In this document: one piece after another, positions 38,923 to 46,659 of the stretch
Layout of the letters: each line of letters starts with the position of its first letter
Numbering within the stretch: position 1 is the stretch's first letter
DNA from: CAWAYH01 sp963786195
GTDB taxonomy: Bacteria > Acidobacteriota > Vicinamibacteria > Vicinamibacterales > 2-12-FULL-66-21
Assembly (NCBI GenBank): GCA_963786195.1
Contig: CAWAYH010000013.1
Location: forward strand, 1-64,000
Length of the DNA: 64,000 nucleotides
Direction of reading: 5' to 3'
Program-made: the position numbers and the translations under genes
The notes under the pieces: model-generated
What the model was told of the DNA's origin: nothing
The model's database searches: none
What the model saw: only the letters and a program-made list of their open reading frames with translations

Positions 38923-39587
38923 CGCAACAGCTTCTTCAGGTTGGCCAGGGCGTGGAAGAAGTTGGCTTTCACGGCCCCGACCGAGCTTCCGAGAATACCC
39001 GCAATCTCTTGGTGCGGCAGATCGTGATACACGCGCAGGATCAGCGTCGCGCGCTGCGTACGCGGCAGCCGTGCGATCGCGGCCCTGACTTCCGCCGCCC
39101 GTTCTTCGCGCATCAGCATCAGGTCGGCGCGCTCGATCGCCCGATCCTCACGCTCGACCGGGTCGTGCCCCAGTGCCTCAGGACGAGGAGTCTTCAGCGA
39201 AACCCGGTTGAGGCAGACGTTGATCCCGATCCGGTAGATCCACGTCGAGAGCGTCGACTGTCCCTTGAATCCCTTGAGCCCCTTGAAGGCGCGGATGAAC
39301 ACGTCCTGCGCGAGGTCGGCTGCGTCTTCGTGGTTTCCCACGTAGCGATAGCAGAGCTGATACACCTGGCGCCGGTGGCGCTCGACGATGACGTCGAACG
39401 CGCCGCGCTGACCGGCCAGACAGGCCGCCACGAGCGTTCCATCGTCCGCGTCGGCCCAGCGGGCGTCGGCGGCCGGCGCCTCGTCCGTGCGGCTCGTGCG
39501 GATTCTCCACTCAGGCGACACGGTCCCTGCCAGGACTCGGCTTACCACGATGTTCCGGACCTCCGCCGCGGATCGCTGTTCGGCCAT
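38919..39587 (-). CDS. ECF RNA polymerase sigma factor (RpoE group), module 1
   Basis: Region 2 is at about residues 60-125 (FDVIVERHRRQVYQLCYRYVGNHEDAADLAQDVFIRAFKGL, then STLSTWIYRIGINVCLNRV) and region 4 at 165-220 (IARLPRTQRATLILRVYHDLPHQEIAGILGSSVGAVKANFFHALANLKKLL). These give -10 and -35 recognition. The N-terminal ~50 residues are an unusual extension for an ECF factor, so a downstream start is possible, but none has a clear ribosome-binding site. Followed directly by its anti-sigma factor. Confidence 0.9.
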   Translation of the reverse strand: MAEQRSAAEVRNIVVSRVLAGTVSPEWRIRTSRTDEAPAADARWADADDGTLVAACLAGQRGAFDVIVERHRRQVYQLCYRYVGNHEDAADLAQDVFIRAFKGLKGFKGQSTLSTWIYRIGINVCLNRVSLKTPRPEALGHDPVEREDRAIERADLMLMREERAAEVRAAIARLPRTQRATLILRVYHDLPHQEIAGILGSSVGAVKANFFHALANLKKLLR

Positions 39588-39655
39588 AGCAACCAGACGG
39601 CCCTCTTGAGCTTAGACAGTCTCACGCTCGGCAAGGTAAAAGCGCCGCGCCCTGA

Positions 39656-39684
39656 TTGACTTTCGCTTTTCCTTTGCGTATAGT
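39656..39684 (+). promoter_or_regulatory. sigma-70 promoter of lexA
   Basis: TTGACT at 39656-39661, 17-base spacer, TATAGT at 39679-39684: one of the best consensus promoters in the window. Transcription should start near 39691, about four bases before the ATG at 39695. This rules out the in-frame ATG at 39656, which lies in the promoter. I see no obvious palindromic operator. Confidence 0.75.
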
Positions 39685-39694
39685 TTCGCCCATC

Positions 39695-40300
39695 ATGCTC
39701 CCACTTACCAAGCGTCAGCGGGAAATTCTGGATTTCCTGAATGATTTCATCCAGCAGCACGGGTATGCGCCGAGCCTGGAAGAAATCGGCCGTCGCTTCG
39801 GTTTGTCCTCGCTCGCGACAGTCCACAAGCACCTGACCAATCTCGAGGAGAAAGGGTTCATCAAGCGTGCCTGGAACCGGAGCCGATCGGTGGAGCTCGT
39901 CCCGACCCGACTCGGCGGGCGGGCGCTCGAGCTGCCCCTGCTGGGTTACGTCGCCGCAGGCGCCCCCATCGAAGCGGTCGTCGGAAACGAGACGATCGCC
40001 GTGCCGGAGGATATCGTCGGCAAGCGCGACAGCTACGTGCTGCGCGTCAGGGGCGATTCGATGATCGACGAGCAGATCCGGGACGGTGACTACGTCATTG
40101 TGGAGGATCGGCGCACGGCAGACAACGGCGAGATGGTCATCGCGCTGCTCAACGGGTCGGACGTGACGCTGAAGAAGCTGTATCGCGAGCACGGACGGAT
40201 ACGTCTGCAGCCGGCCAATCCGGCGATTCAGCCCCTCATCGTGCCGCAGGATCAGGTCCAGATTCAGGGCGTCGTGGTGGGCGTCATGCGTCGTTATTAG
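39695..40300 (+). CDS. lexA: LexA repressor
   Basis: LexA represses DNA-damage genes and cleaves itself when RecA is activated. The winged helix occupies residues ~1-65 (LTKRQREILDFLNDFIQQHGYAPSLEEIGRRFGLSSLATVHKHLTNLEEKGFI). The cleavage site is Ala-Gly in LLGYVAAGAPIEAV; the catalytic Ser is in RVRGDSMIDEQIRDGDYVIV and the catalytic Lys in GSDVTLKKLYREHGRI. 201 residues. Near-leaderless by the promoter position. It stands between the two ECF modules, and is followed by a hairpin repeat that starts two bases after its stop. Confidence 0.96.
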   Translation: MLPLTKRQREILDFLNDFIQQHGYAPSLEEIGRRFGLSSLATVHKHLTNLEEKGFIKRAWNRSRSVELVPTRLGGRALELPLLGYVAAGAPIEAVVGNETIAVPEDIVGKRDSYVLRVRGDSMIDEQIRDGDYVIVEDRRTADNGEMVIALLNGSDVTLKKLYREHGRIRLQPANPAIQPLIVPQDQVQIQGVVVGVMRRY

Positions 40301-40301
40301 T

Positions 40302-40455
40302 CCAAGGGGCTTCGCCCCTCGGACTCCCCTACACGCGTCGCGCGCCGCTTCGCCGGCGCGCTCCGATCGCGTGGCTCGCTCGCGATGCTCGCTCGCACCG
40401 CGGAACAGCGGCAGCTGGTTCTGGCAAGGTTTCTCCAGCGGAACAGCGGCAAGCC
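40302..40455. repeat. multi-hairpin interspersed repeat, copy 2 (second hairpin missing)
   Basis: Same orientation as the copies at 33978 and 55781. It has the AGGGGC/GCCCCT hairpin around TTC and the GCGCGCCG/CGGCGCGC arms, but the CTCAGGG/CCCTGAG module between them is absent. The right part (GTGGCTCGCTCGC...GATGCTCGCTCGCACC) and a GGAACAGCGGCA repeat follow. It may serve as the lexA terminator. Confidence 0.8.
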
Positions 40456-40472
40456 CTTGTAAGCTATGTCGC

Positions 40473-40784
40473 ATGGATGAACGCAAGCAAATCAACTTCA
40501 CCATCGTCCCGGACGACTCGGGCGATGTTCCCCGTATCTACGCCAACTTCTGCGCGATCTCGCATACACCGTTCGATTTCACGCTCTCGTTTTGCGAGGT
40601 CCTTCCGCTCTCGGACCAGGACATCCAGAAGGCGCAATCCGAGCACATCGTAAGGGCGCCCGTTCGGGCCAAAGTGGCCGTGCCCCTGCAGGTCGTGCCC
40701 AACCTCATCGCGGCGCTTCAGGAACATATGCGGGTTTTCAGCGAGTCCACGGGAGCCAGCTGGGACAAGGGACCGGTCCACTAA
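40473..40784 (+). CDS. DUF3467 family protein
   Basis: A 103-residue protein beginning MDERKQINFTIVPDDSGDVPRIYANFCAISHTPFDFTLSFCEV, matching the DUF3467 family in size and in the Y-A-N-F/H-C-x-I ... D-F-x-L-x-F segment. Middle and end (RAPVRAKVAVPLQVVPNLIAALQEHMRVF) are also typical. The function of the family is unknown. Start chosen because all similarity begins at this ATG; the upstream frame runs through the repeat. Confidence 0.8.
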   Translation: MDERKQINFTIVPDDSGDVPRIYANFCAISHTPFDFTLSFCEVLPLSDQDIQKAQSEHIVRAPVRAKVAVPLQVVPNLIAALQEHMRVFSESTGASWDKGPVH

Positions 40785-40853
40785 ATACCCTTTGAACGCT
40801 TTAAACCCCGTGAACCGACCAACAAACAGGATCCCCGGCACGTCTGAGCAGGT

Positions 40854-41402
40854 ATGACCGGGCAGGCGATCGCGATGAGCGCGACCGCGGACCGGCCGAC
40901 CGGCGATACGACGGCGCGGCTGGGTGTTCTCTTCGACACGCACCATCAGCGGTTGTACCGCCTTGCCCGTCGTCTGTCTTCGAGCGCCGAGGATGCCCGC
41001 GATCTCGTGCAGGAGACGTTCTTGCGCGCCGCGCGCCACCCCGGTTCTGTTCCCGAGGGTCCCGGACACGAGGAAGCCTGGCTCGTGCGCGTGCTCATCA
41101 ATGTCGCGCGCGATCGATGGCGGCAGGGAGCAGTCCGGCGGCGCGGCGCGGCGTTCGTGATGTCCAGTGCCGCGGAATCGTGCGATCCGGAATCGGCGCT
41201 GCTCGCGCGATCGATCATCTGGCAGGCGCTGGAACGGCTGGCGCCACGCAGGCGGGCCATCATCGTGCTCTACGAGATCGAAGGCGTCAGCATTCCGGCG
41301 ATCGCGAAACTGCTCGGCGTGAGCGCGGTCACCGTGCGCTGGCACCTGTCGGTGGGCCGGCGCGAACTGGCGATCGCGGTTGAAGGCAGGGACAAACCAT
41401 GA
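40854..41402 (+). CDS. ECF RNA polymerase sigma factor, module 2
   Basis: Region 2 lies at about residues 22-85 (LGVLFDTHHQRLYRLARRLSSSAEDARDLVQETFLRAARH, then EEAWLVRVLINVARDRWR) and region 4 at 120-175 (LERLAPRRRAIIVLYEIEGVSIPAIAKLLGVSAVTVRWHLSVGRRELAIAV). 182 residues. The next gene overlaps its stop (ATGA) and encodes a single-pass membrane protein, which fits an anti-sigma role, although that protein lacks the ZAS zinc motif. Confidence 0.88.
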   Translation: MTGQAIAMSATADRPTGDTTARLGVLFDTHHQRLYRLARRLSSSAEDARDLVQETFLRAARHPGSVPEGPGHEEAWLVRVLINVARDRWRQGAVRRRGAAFVMSSAAESCDPESALLARSIIWQALERLAPRRRAIIVLYEIEGVSIPAIAKLLGVSAVTVRWHLSVGRRELAIAVEGRDKP

Positions 41403-41788
41403 AGAACCTCAAGACGCTGCTGCGCGACGCCGATCCGCTGCGCGATGAAGACGAGCTGTCGCTCGCCGACGTGCAGGCGATGCGCCGGACGATGCTGGCG
41501 GCAGTCCGCGAGCCTGTCGTCAGGCTGCCCTTCTGGCAGCGCCCGCTGGCCGTCGCGGCGATCGTCCTGCTGATGGTCGGTGTGGGCGTAGCCGTCGGCC
41601 GTCAGATGCCCGACCGTGAGGTGCAGAACCCCGTGGGCCTGGCAGCCGCAGACCCTGCCGGCGCGGCGGGTTACGTGCGGCCGGTGGCGGGCGGCGATCG
41701 GCTGCAGCTTCAGTTCTCGACCCCCGGGGGAACCCGAATCATCTGGGTCTTCGATCAGAACTTCCGTCTTCAGGAGTCGATGCCATGA
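41399..41788 (+). CDS. single-pass membrane protein, candidate anti-sigma factor of module 2
   Basis: A 129-residue protein with a cytoplasmic N-terminus (KNLKTLLRDADPLRDEDELSLADVQAMRRTMLAAV), one helix at about residues 49-67 (PLAVAAIVLLMVGVGVAVG), and an external domain ending in LQLQFSTPGGTRIIWVFDQNF. The external motif G-G-T-R-I-I-W-V-x-(D) is often seen in membrane proteins after ECF genes in this group of bacteria. No H-x3-C-x2-C motif. Overlaps both neighbours by ATGA, so the three genes are translated together. Confidence 0.65.
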   Translation: MKNLKTLLRDADPLRDEDELSLADVQAMRRTMLAAVREPVVRLPFWQRPLAVAAIVLLMVGVGVAVGRQMPDREVQNPVGLAAADPAGAAGYVRPVAGGDRLQLQFSTPGGTRIIWVFDQNFRLQESMP

Positions 41789-42693
41789 CGCGTGAGCGTT
41801 TTAGAGCGATGACGCGTGAGCGTTCCAAGCTGCTGTGTGGAGTCCTGCTTGCCCTCGTGCCGGTGAGTGCACTCGCACAAGCGCCTTCAGAGGTGCCACC
41901 GGAACCGATGTCGTGGCGGCAGCAGGCGCAGCCGCCGCCGTCTGCTGCGCCGGTGCAGACGGCTCCCGAACGTCGTTCGGACCGCTCGCGGTTGCCCCAG
42001 GGGTTCAGCGTGGTGCTCGTTCTGGGTGACATCGCTGCGTCGACGGCCGTTGACGACGTGCCGCCCGCCGCGCGCAAGGCGCTGGCTGACATGAAGGAGT
42101 TCCTGCCGTACAAGTCGTACAAGCTGCTGGACGCGGCCTGGCTGCTGTGCTGCGGATCGTCGAGCGGCGAGGTGACGAATCGAATGAGGGGACCGGAAGA
42201 CCAGGAGTACGAGCTGAAGCTGTCGGCGTTTTCGCAGTTGATCTTGCGGGACGGCGCGGGAACCGCCCCGCCCCCGGGCGACGGTCCGCGGGTGAGCGTG
42301 CACTTCTCGCTCAGGGATCTCGAAGAGCCATCACACGGATCGACGCCGGCGGTGGCCGACACGGCGGCGACGAATGAGGCGCGGGAAGCCGAGAAGCTGA
42401 AGGATCAGATCGCCAAACTCGAGCAGGAGCTGGCGGGAGCCCGGAGAGCGAGCAAGACCTCGGACGTGCAGCGCCTCACCGGCGAGATCTCCTATGTCAG
42501 GAGCCGATTGTCCAGGGTCCAGGAAACCAGAACGTCTGGCCGCAGGCCCGCTCGCGCGATGATCGACACGAACTTCACGATGGACGTCGGCGAAACCGTC
42601 GTCGTCGGCACGTCACGCCTGAAGGGCGGCAGCAAAGCCCTGATAGCGCTGCTCACAGCCGTCCCCGCACGAGCGGCCGTCCGCAAGGAATAG
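41785..42693 (+). CDS. secreted protein with coiled coil, third gene of ECF module 2
   Basis: A signal peptide (KLLCGVLLALVPVSALAQ) is followed by a Pro/Gln-rich stretch, a domain of ~130 residues (GFSVVLVLGDIAA, DMKEFLPYKSYKLLDAAWLLCC, YELKLSAFSQLIL), a coiled coil (NEAREAEKLKDQIAKLEQELAGARRA) and a last beta segment (AMIDTNFTMDVGETVVVGTSRLKG) that resembles the end of secretin-like or DUF-type beta domains. Unknown family. The first 16 bases of the gene are duplicated, so translation could start at 41785 or at 41809; the second start gives a cleaner signal peptide. Confidence 0.65.
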   Translation: MTRERFRAMTRERSKLLCGVLLALVPVSALAQAPSEVPPEPMSWRQQAQPPPSAAPVQTAPERRSDRSRLPQGFSVVLVLGDIAASTAVDDVPPAARKALADMKEFLPYKSYKLLDAAWLLCCGSSSGEVTNRMRGPEDQEYELKLSAFSQLILRDGAGTAPPPGDGPRVSVHFSLRDLEEPSHGSTPAVADTAATNEAREAEKLKDQIAKLEQELAGARRASKTSDVQRLTGEISYVRSRLSRVQETRTSGRRPARAMIDTNFTMDVGETVVVGTSRLKGGSKALIALLTAVPARAAVRKE

Positions 42694-42696
42694 CCC

Positions 42697-42770
<74 letters not shown>

Positions 42771-42777
42771 AGAGCAG

Positions 42778-42793
42778 TACAATTACCGTTGCG
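42778..42793 (+). promoter_or_regulatory. -10 element of nth
   Basis: TACAAT at 42778-42783 with ten bases to the ATG, the same distance as in lexA. The -35 region falls inside the heptamer array. Confidence 0.4.
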
Positions 42794-43516
42794 ATGGCGA
42801 AGCGCGCAACGGCGCGGAAGGCCCTGCCCAAACCGTCCAAGGCCGGCGCGGCTGCGCGCAGGATCATGGCGAAGCTGTACTTGCAGCACCCGAACGCCGA
42901 CACCGAACTGCATTTCACGAACGCCTACGAATTGCTGGTCGCGACGATCCTGTCAGCACAGTGCACCGACGAGCGCGTCAACCAGGTGACGCCGGAGCTG
43001 TTCAAGCGCTATCCGGACGCGATGGTGCTTGCGCGGGCGACGACCGACGAGCTCGAGCCGCAGATTCAGTCGACAGGATTCTTCCGGGCAAAATCACGAT
43101 CGCTCGTCGGCATGGCCACGGAGGTGGTCGAGCGTTTCCACGGCAGGATCCCGGCCACGATGGCGGATCTCGTCAGCCTGCCGGGCGTCGGCAGAAAGAC
43201 CGCGAACGTCGTGCTCGGTCACGCCCTTGGCGTTCCGGGGCTGCCGGTCGATCGCCACGTGCTCCGCGTCTCGAACAGGATCGGGATCGCGCGATCGGAC
43301 GATCCGGAGGTCGTCGAGCAGCAGCTGTGCGCGGCAATGCCGTCGGCGGAGTGGACCCGCACGTCGGACACGCTCATTCTCCACGGCCGGCGCATCTGCA
43401 AACCGCGACCGCTGTGCGACCGGTGCGCCGTTCGCACCGACTGCGACTTCTTTAGATCGTCGAAGGGAGCACTCGTGAAACCCGCTCGCGGAAAAGCCAG
43501 GACGCGACGACGGTGA
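42794..43516 (+). CDS. nth: endonuclease III
   Basis: Endonuclease III removes oxidised pyrimidines and cuts the abasic site. The helix-hairpin-helix is LVSLPGVGRKTANVVLGHALG with the catalytic Lys in GVGRKTA, and the catalytic Asp is in VDRHVLRVSNRIG. The iron-sulphur cluster cysteines are in ICKPRPLCDRCAVRTDC, spaced 5-2-5; the first gap is one residue shorter than the 6 in E. coli Nth. A basic Lys/Arg/Ala N-terminal extension of ~25 residues and a basic tail may help DNA binding. 240 residues. Overlaps the next gene. Confidence 0.94.
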   Translation: MAKRATARKALPKPSKAGAAARRIMAKLYLQHPNADTELHFTNAYELLVATILSAQCTDERVNQVTPELFKRYPDAMVLARATTDELEPQIQSTGFFRAKSRSLVGMATEVVERFHGRIPATMADLVSLPGVGRKTANVVLGHALGVPGLPVDRHVLRVSNRIGIARSDDPEVVEQQLCAAMPSAEWTRTSDTLILHGRRICKPRPLCDRCAVRTDCDFFRSSKGALVKPARGKARTRRR

Positions 43517-43911
43517 CTCGCGATCGGTTCAACGAGCTCGTCGAAGACGCGCTGCGGGAGATCCCGCGGCGTTTCCGCTCGGCGATGAAGAACGTCGCCG
43601 TCGTCGTGGAGGACGAGCCGCCGCCGCACGTGCTGGAAGAAATGGAAGTCGAGCCTACCGATACGCTGTTCGGCCTGTATCAGGGGACGCCGCTGCCAGA
43701 CCGCGGCTGGGCGTACGGCAATACCCTTCCCGACCGCATCTCGATCTACCAGGGACCGATCGAAGACGCGTGCGAGGATGACGACGAGATCCGCGATTGC
43801 GTCGCCGAAACGGTCATCCACGAGTTCGGGCACTATTTCGGGATGAGCGAGGAAGAGATCGAAGAGATCGAAGAGAAATACTGGCGCGGCGAGTCTCTGG
43901 ACGACGTGTGA
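43513..43911 (+). CDS. small zincin-type metallopeptidase
   Basis: A 132-residue protein with the zinc-binding HEFGHYFGMSEEE (H-E-x-x-H) near residue 100 and the preceding SIYQGPIEDACEDDDEIRDCVAETVI. This is the 'metallopeptidase family' of minimal zincins (PF06262-like). Substrate unknown. The end is strongly acidic (EEEIEEIEEKYWRGESLDD). GTG start overlaps the nth stop (GTGA); ksgA follows three bases later. Confidence 0.88.
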   Translation: MTRDRFNELVEDALREIPRRFRSAMKNVAVVVEDEPPPHVLEEMEVEPTDTLFGLYQGTPLPDRGWAYGNTLPDRISIYQGPIEDACEDDDEIRDCVAETVIHEFGHYFGMSEEEIEEIEEKYWRGESLDDV

Positions 43912-43914
43912 TCG

Positions 43915-44703
43915 ATGCGCGCCCGCAGGAGATTTGCGCAGCACTATCTGCAGCCCGCCTGGGCCGATCGCCTCGTCACCGCCCTTGACCCGCAGCCCGC
44001 CGATCGCTTCGTCGAAATCGGTCCCGGCCCCGGAGCGCTGACGTTTCGGATCGCGCCCCGCGTCGCTCACCTGACGGCGGTCGAAGTGGACCGCGATCAC
44101 GTGCGTACGCTCCAAACGCGGCTGCCGTCGAACGTCACCCTGATCGAGGCGGATTTTCTCGACTTCGATCTCGACGCGGTGGCGGCGGATTCGCCGATCC
44201 GCGTGGCCGGGAACCTGCCCTACAACGTGACGTCTCCCATCCTCTTCAGGCTGCTCGCGGCGCACCGCGCGGGCGTTCGGGTGAAAGATGCCACGCTGAT
44301 GGTGCAGCGCGAGGTCGCTGACCGGATTGAAGCCGCTCCCGGCGGGAAGGAGTACGGCACGCTGTCCATTTTCGTTCAGCTGCACGCGGACGTCCGCCGG
44401 CTGATGACGCTCCCGCCGGGCGCATTCCGGCCGAGCCCCAAAGTGCATTCCGCGGTGCTGGCGCTGACGTTCCGTCAGCCGTCGGCCGAGGTGCGGGACG
44501 AGGCGACATTCGAGGTGTTGGTCCGGTCCATCTTCACCCAGCGGCGCAAGACCCTCAGCAACGCGCTCCGGCCGTTCGCCGAAGCGCGCAAGTCGAACGC
44601 CCGCGACGCGCTCGAAAAAGCCGGCCTCGATGGACGCCGAAGACCGGAGACGCTGCAACTCGCAGAACTGGCGCGGCTTGCGGACGTTTTTCCTTCGGCC
44701 TGA
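43915..44703 (+). CDS. rsmA: 16S rRNA adenine dimethyltransferase
   Basis: RsmA (KsgA) dimethylates two adenines near the 3' end of 16S rRNA. The order is canonical: FAQHYLQPAWADRLV, SAM motif FVEIGPGPGALTFRI, AVEVDRDHVRTL, catalytic VAGNLPYNVTSPILFRLL, MVQREVADRI, and the C-terminal PPGAFRPSPKVHSAVLAL with the RRKTLSNALRP segment. 262 residues. Third gene of the nth-zincin-rsmA group, with near-zero gaps. Confidence 0.95.
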   Translation: MRARRRFAQHYLQPAWADRLVTALDPQPADRFVEIGPGPGALTFRIAPRVAHLTAVEVDRDHVRTLQTRLPSNVTLIEADFLDFDLDAVAADSPIRVAGNLPYNVTSPILFRLLAAHRAGVRVKDATLMVQREVADRIEAAPGGKEYGTLSIFVQLHADVRRLMTLPPGAFRPSPKVHSAVLALTFRQPSAEVRDEATFEVLVRSIFTQRRKTLSNALRPFAEARKSNARDALEKAGLDGRRRPETLQLAELARLADVFPSA

Positions 44704-44717
44704 CGGACGGGCTGTGC

Positions 44718-44975
44718 TATAGTTGCGCCGGATTTCGACCCTCACCGGGGTGCCGTCCCAGCGGCGCGACCGGGTGGACACAATGCCGGTGGCGCCCGCC
44801 GCCGCGCGTGTGAGTTCGCCGTCCCCCGGCGCATTCATTTCGCGACTGTGTCCTCCGAGGGGTGGCAGACATTTTCAGACTACGCAGCCATCTCTATTGC
44901 TACGCGATGTCGTCGTGCTGACCCGTGCGCCCCGACGTCCTGCGGGACGCGCCGGGCTGAACTCTGGAGCGGCAC
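44718..44975 (+). promoter_or_regulatory. -10 element and long 5' leader of the RNase J gene
   Basis: TATAGT at 44718-44723 follows the rsmA stop, and RNase J begins at 44976, so the leader would be about 245 bases. It contains no credible gene. Short inverted repeats are visible (CCCTCACCGGGGTG near 44741; a CCGGGC/GCGCC-rich part near 44780-44825). The -35 is weak. RNases often control their own mRNA through the leader, but nothing here proves that. Confidence 0.35.
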
Positions 44976-46658
44976 GTGACGGCGACTGACGATCGTCGGC
45001 CGTCCACCGACGTGCCGCCGCTCGAGCTGATTCCGCTCGGCGGGCTCGGCGAGTTCGGCATGAACATGATGGTGGTCGCCTGCGGAGAGACGGCCATCCT
45101 CGTGGACGCGGGGGTGATGTTTCCGGAGCCTGAGCTGCTCGGCGTGGATCTCATCATTCCGGACCTCCGGCAGCTTCAGCAGTACCGGATTTCGGCGCTG
45201 GTCCTCACGCACGGGCACGAAGATCACATCGGCGCGGTGCCGCACGTGATCTCGGCCGTGCAGGGTCCGGTCTACGGCACGCCGCTGACCCTCGCGCTCG
45301 TCGAACCGAAGCTCGAGGACCACGGCGAGGAGGTGAAGAAGCGGCTGATCAGGGTCCGGCCGCGCGAGCGGGTGGTCGTCGGGGCCTTCACGATCGAGTT
45401 CCTGCGCGTCACGCACAGCATCCCTGACTGCGTCGCGCTGTCGATCGAAACGCCGCAAGGGGTCGTCATCCACACCGGCGACTTCAAGATCGATCAGACG
45501 CCGCTCGACGGCGAGCACGTGGACTTCCACCGCCTGGCGCAGCTCGGCGCGTCGGGCGTGCTGGCGCTGCTCGCCGACAGCACGAACATCGATCGGCGCG
45601 GCTTCACGGGCTCCGAGGTCGACGTCACCGATGCGTTCGAGGAGATCTTCACGAACGCCGACGGGAAGGTTGTCGTCGCGACGTTTGCGTCGAGCTTGTA
45701 CCGGATGCAGATCCTGGTCGACTTGGCCGCGCAGTTCGAGCGGAAGGTCGCCTTCGTGGGGCGCGGGGTCGTCGAGAACTCCGAGATTGCTCAACGGCTG
45801 GGCCACCTGCGCGTGCCGGCGGGCGTGCAGATCCGGGACAGCGACGTGCGCAACTACCCGGCCCAGGACGTCGTCTGCATCTGCACGGGGTCCCAGGGCG
45901 AGCCGCAGGCGGCGCTGCCCCGCATCGCGATCGACGGCCACCGGCAGGTCCGGCTGGAGCGCGACGACGTGGTGGTGTTCTCCGCGCGTGAAATTCCGGG
46001 CAACGAGAAGGCGATCGGGCGTGTGATGAACCACATAGCCCGGCGCGGCGCCGAGCTCGTGTACGAGGGGATCAAGCACGTCCATGTCTCGGGCCACGGG
46101 AGCGAGGAAGAGCTCAAATTGATGCTGTCCCTGGTCAGGCCGCGCTACTTCGTGCCGATACACGGGGAATACCGCCAGCTTGCCCAGCATGCCCGGGTAG
46201 CTGCCCGTGTGTCCCGGGAGACACAGGTCCTGCTGGCAGAGAACGGCGACCTCATCCGGTTCGATCGTGACGGGGGGCGGTTGGCGGGCAAGGTGCCCGC
46301 CGGCCGCATTCTGATCGACGGCACCCGGAGCGGCGAAGTCGGGGACGAGGTTCTCCGCGACCGGCGCCATCTGGCGGGCGACGGGCTCGTGGTTCCCGTC
46401 GTGGCCATCGGCAAGCAGTCGGGCAACCTCGAGGAAACGCCCGACGTGATTACGCGGGGGTTCGTGCTGGATTCGCGGACGGAGGCGCTGCTGAAGGAGA
46501 TCCCCGGATTGCTCGCGAGCACGATCGAAGGCGCCAGCGTCGAGGAGCGCACGGACCCCGGGCTCATCAAGGAAAGGATTCGCGTGGAGCTGCAGCGGTT
46601 CTTCCGCAAGCGTTCTGGACTCCGGCCGCTCGTGCTGCCGGTGATCATGGAGATCTGA
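44976..46658 (+). CDS. rnj: ribonuclease J
   Basis: RNase J is a metallo-beta-lactamase/beta-CASP enzyme with 5'-3' exo- and endonuclease activity on RNA. The zinc motif is ALVLTHGHEDHIGAVPHV; others are HSIPDCVALSIETPQG, VIHTGDFKID, ALLADSTN, VVVATFASSLYRMQ and CTGSQGEPQAALPRIA (beta-CASP), HVHVSGHGSEEELKLMLSLVRPRYFVPIHGEYRQL. The C-terminal domain ends RVELQRFFRKRSGLRPLVLPVIMEI. 560 residues, usual length. GTG start. ftsK follows after one base. Confidence 0.95.
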   Translation: MTATDDRRPSTDVPPLELIPLGGLGEFGMNMMVVACGETAILVDAGVMFPEPELLGVDLIIPDLRQLQQYRISALVLTHGHEDHIGAVPHVISAVQGPVYGTPLTLALVEPKLEDHGEEVKKRLIRVRPRERVVVGAFTIEFLRVTHSIPDCVALSIETPQGVVIHTGDFKIDQTPLDGEHVDFHRLAQLGASGVLALLADSTNIDRRGFTGSEVDVTDAFEEIFTNADGKVVVATFASSLYRMQILVDLAAQFERKVAFVGRGVVENSEIAQRLGHLRVPAGVQIRDSDVRNYPAQDVVCICTGSQGEPQAALPRIAIDGHRQVRLERDDVVVFSAREIPGNEKAIGRVMNHIARRGAELVYEGIKHVHVSGHGSEEELKLMLSLVRPRYFVPIHGEYRQLAQHARVAARVSRETQVLLAENGDLIRFDRDGGRLAGKVPAGRILIDGTRSGEVGDEVLRDRRHLAGDGLVVPVVAIGKQSGNLEETPDVITRGFVLDSRTEALLKEIPGLLASTIEGASVEERTDPGLIKERIRVELQRFFRKRSGLRPLVLPVIMEI

Positions 46659-46659
46659 C

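Noticed and set aside
39656..39694. An upstream ATG that would extend LexA by 13 residues
   Set aside because: This ATG overlaps the -35 of the strong TTGACT-17-TATAGT promoter and the family begins at MLPLTKRQREIL.
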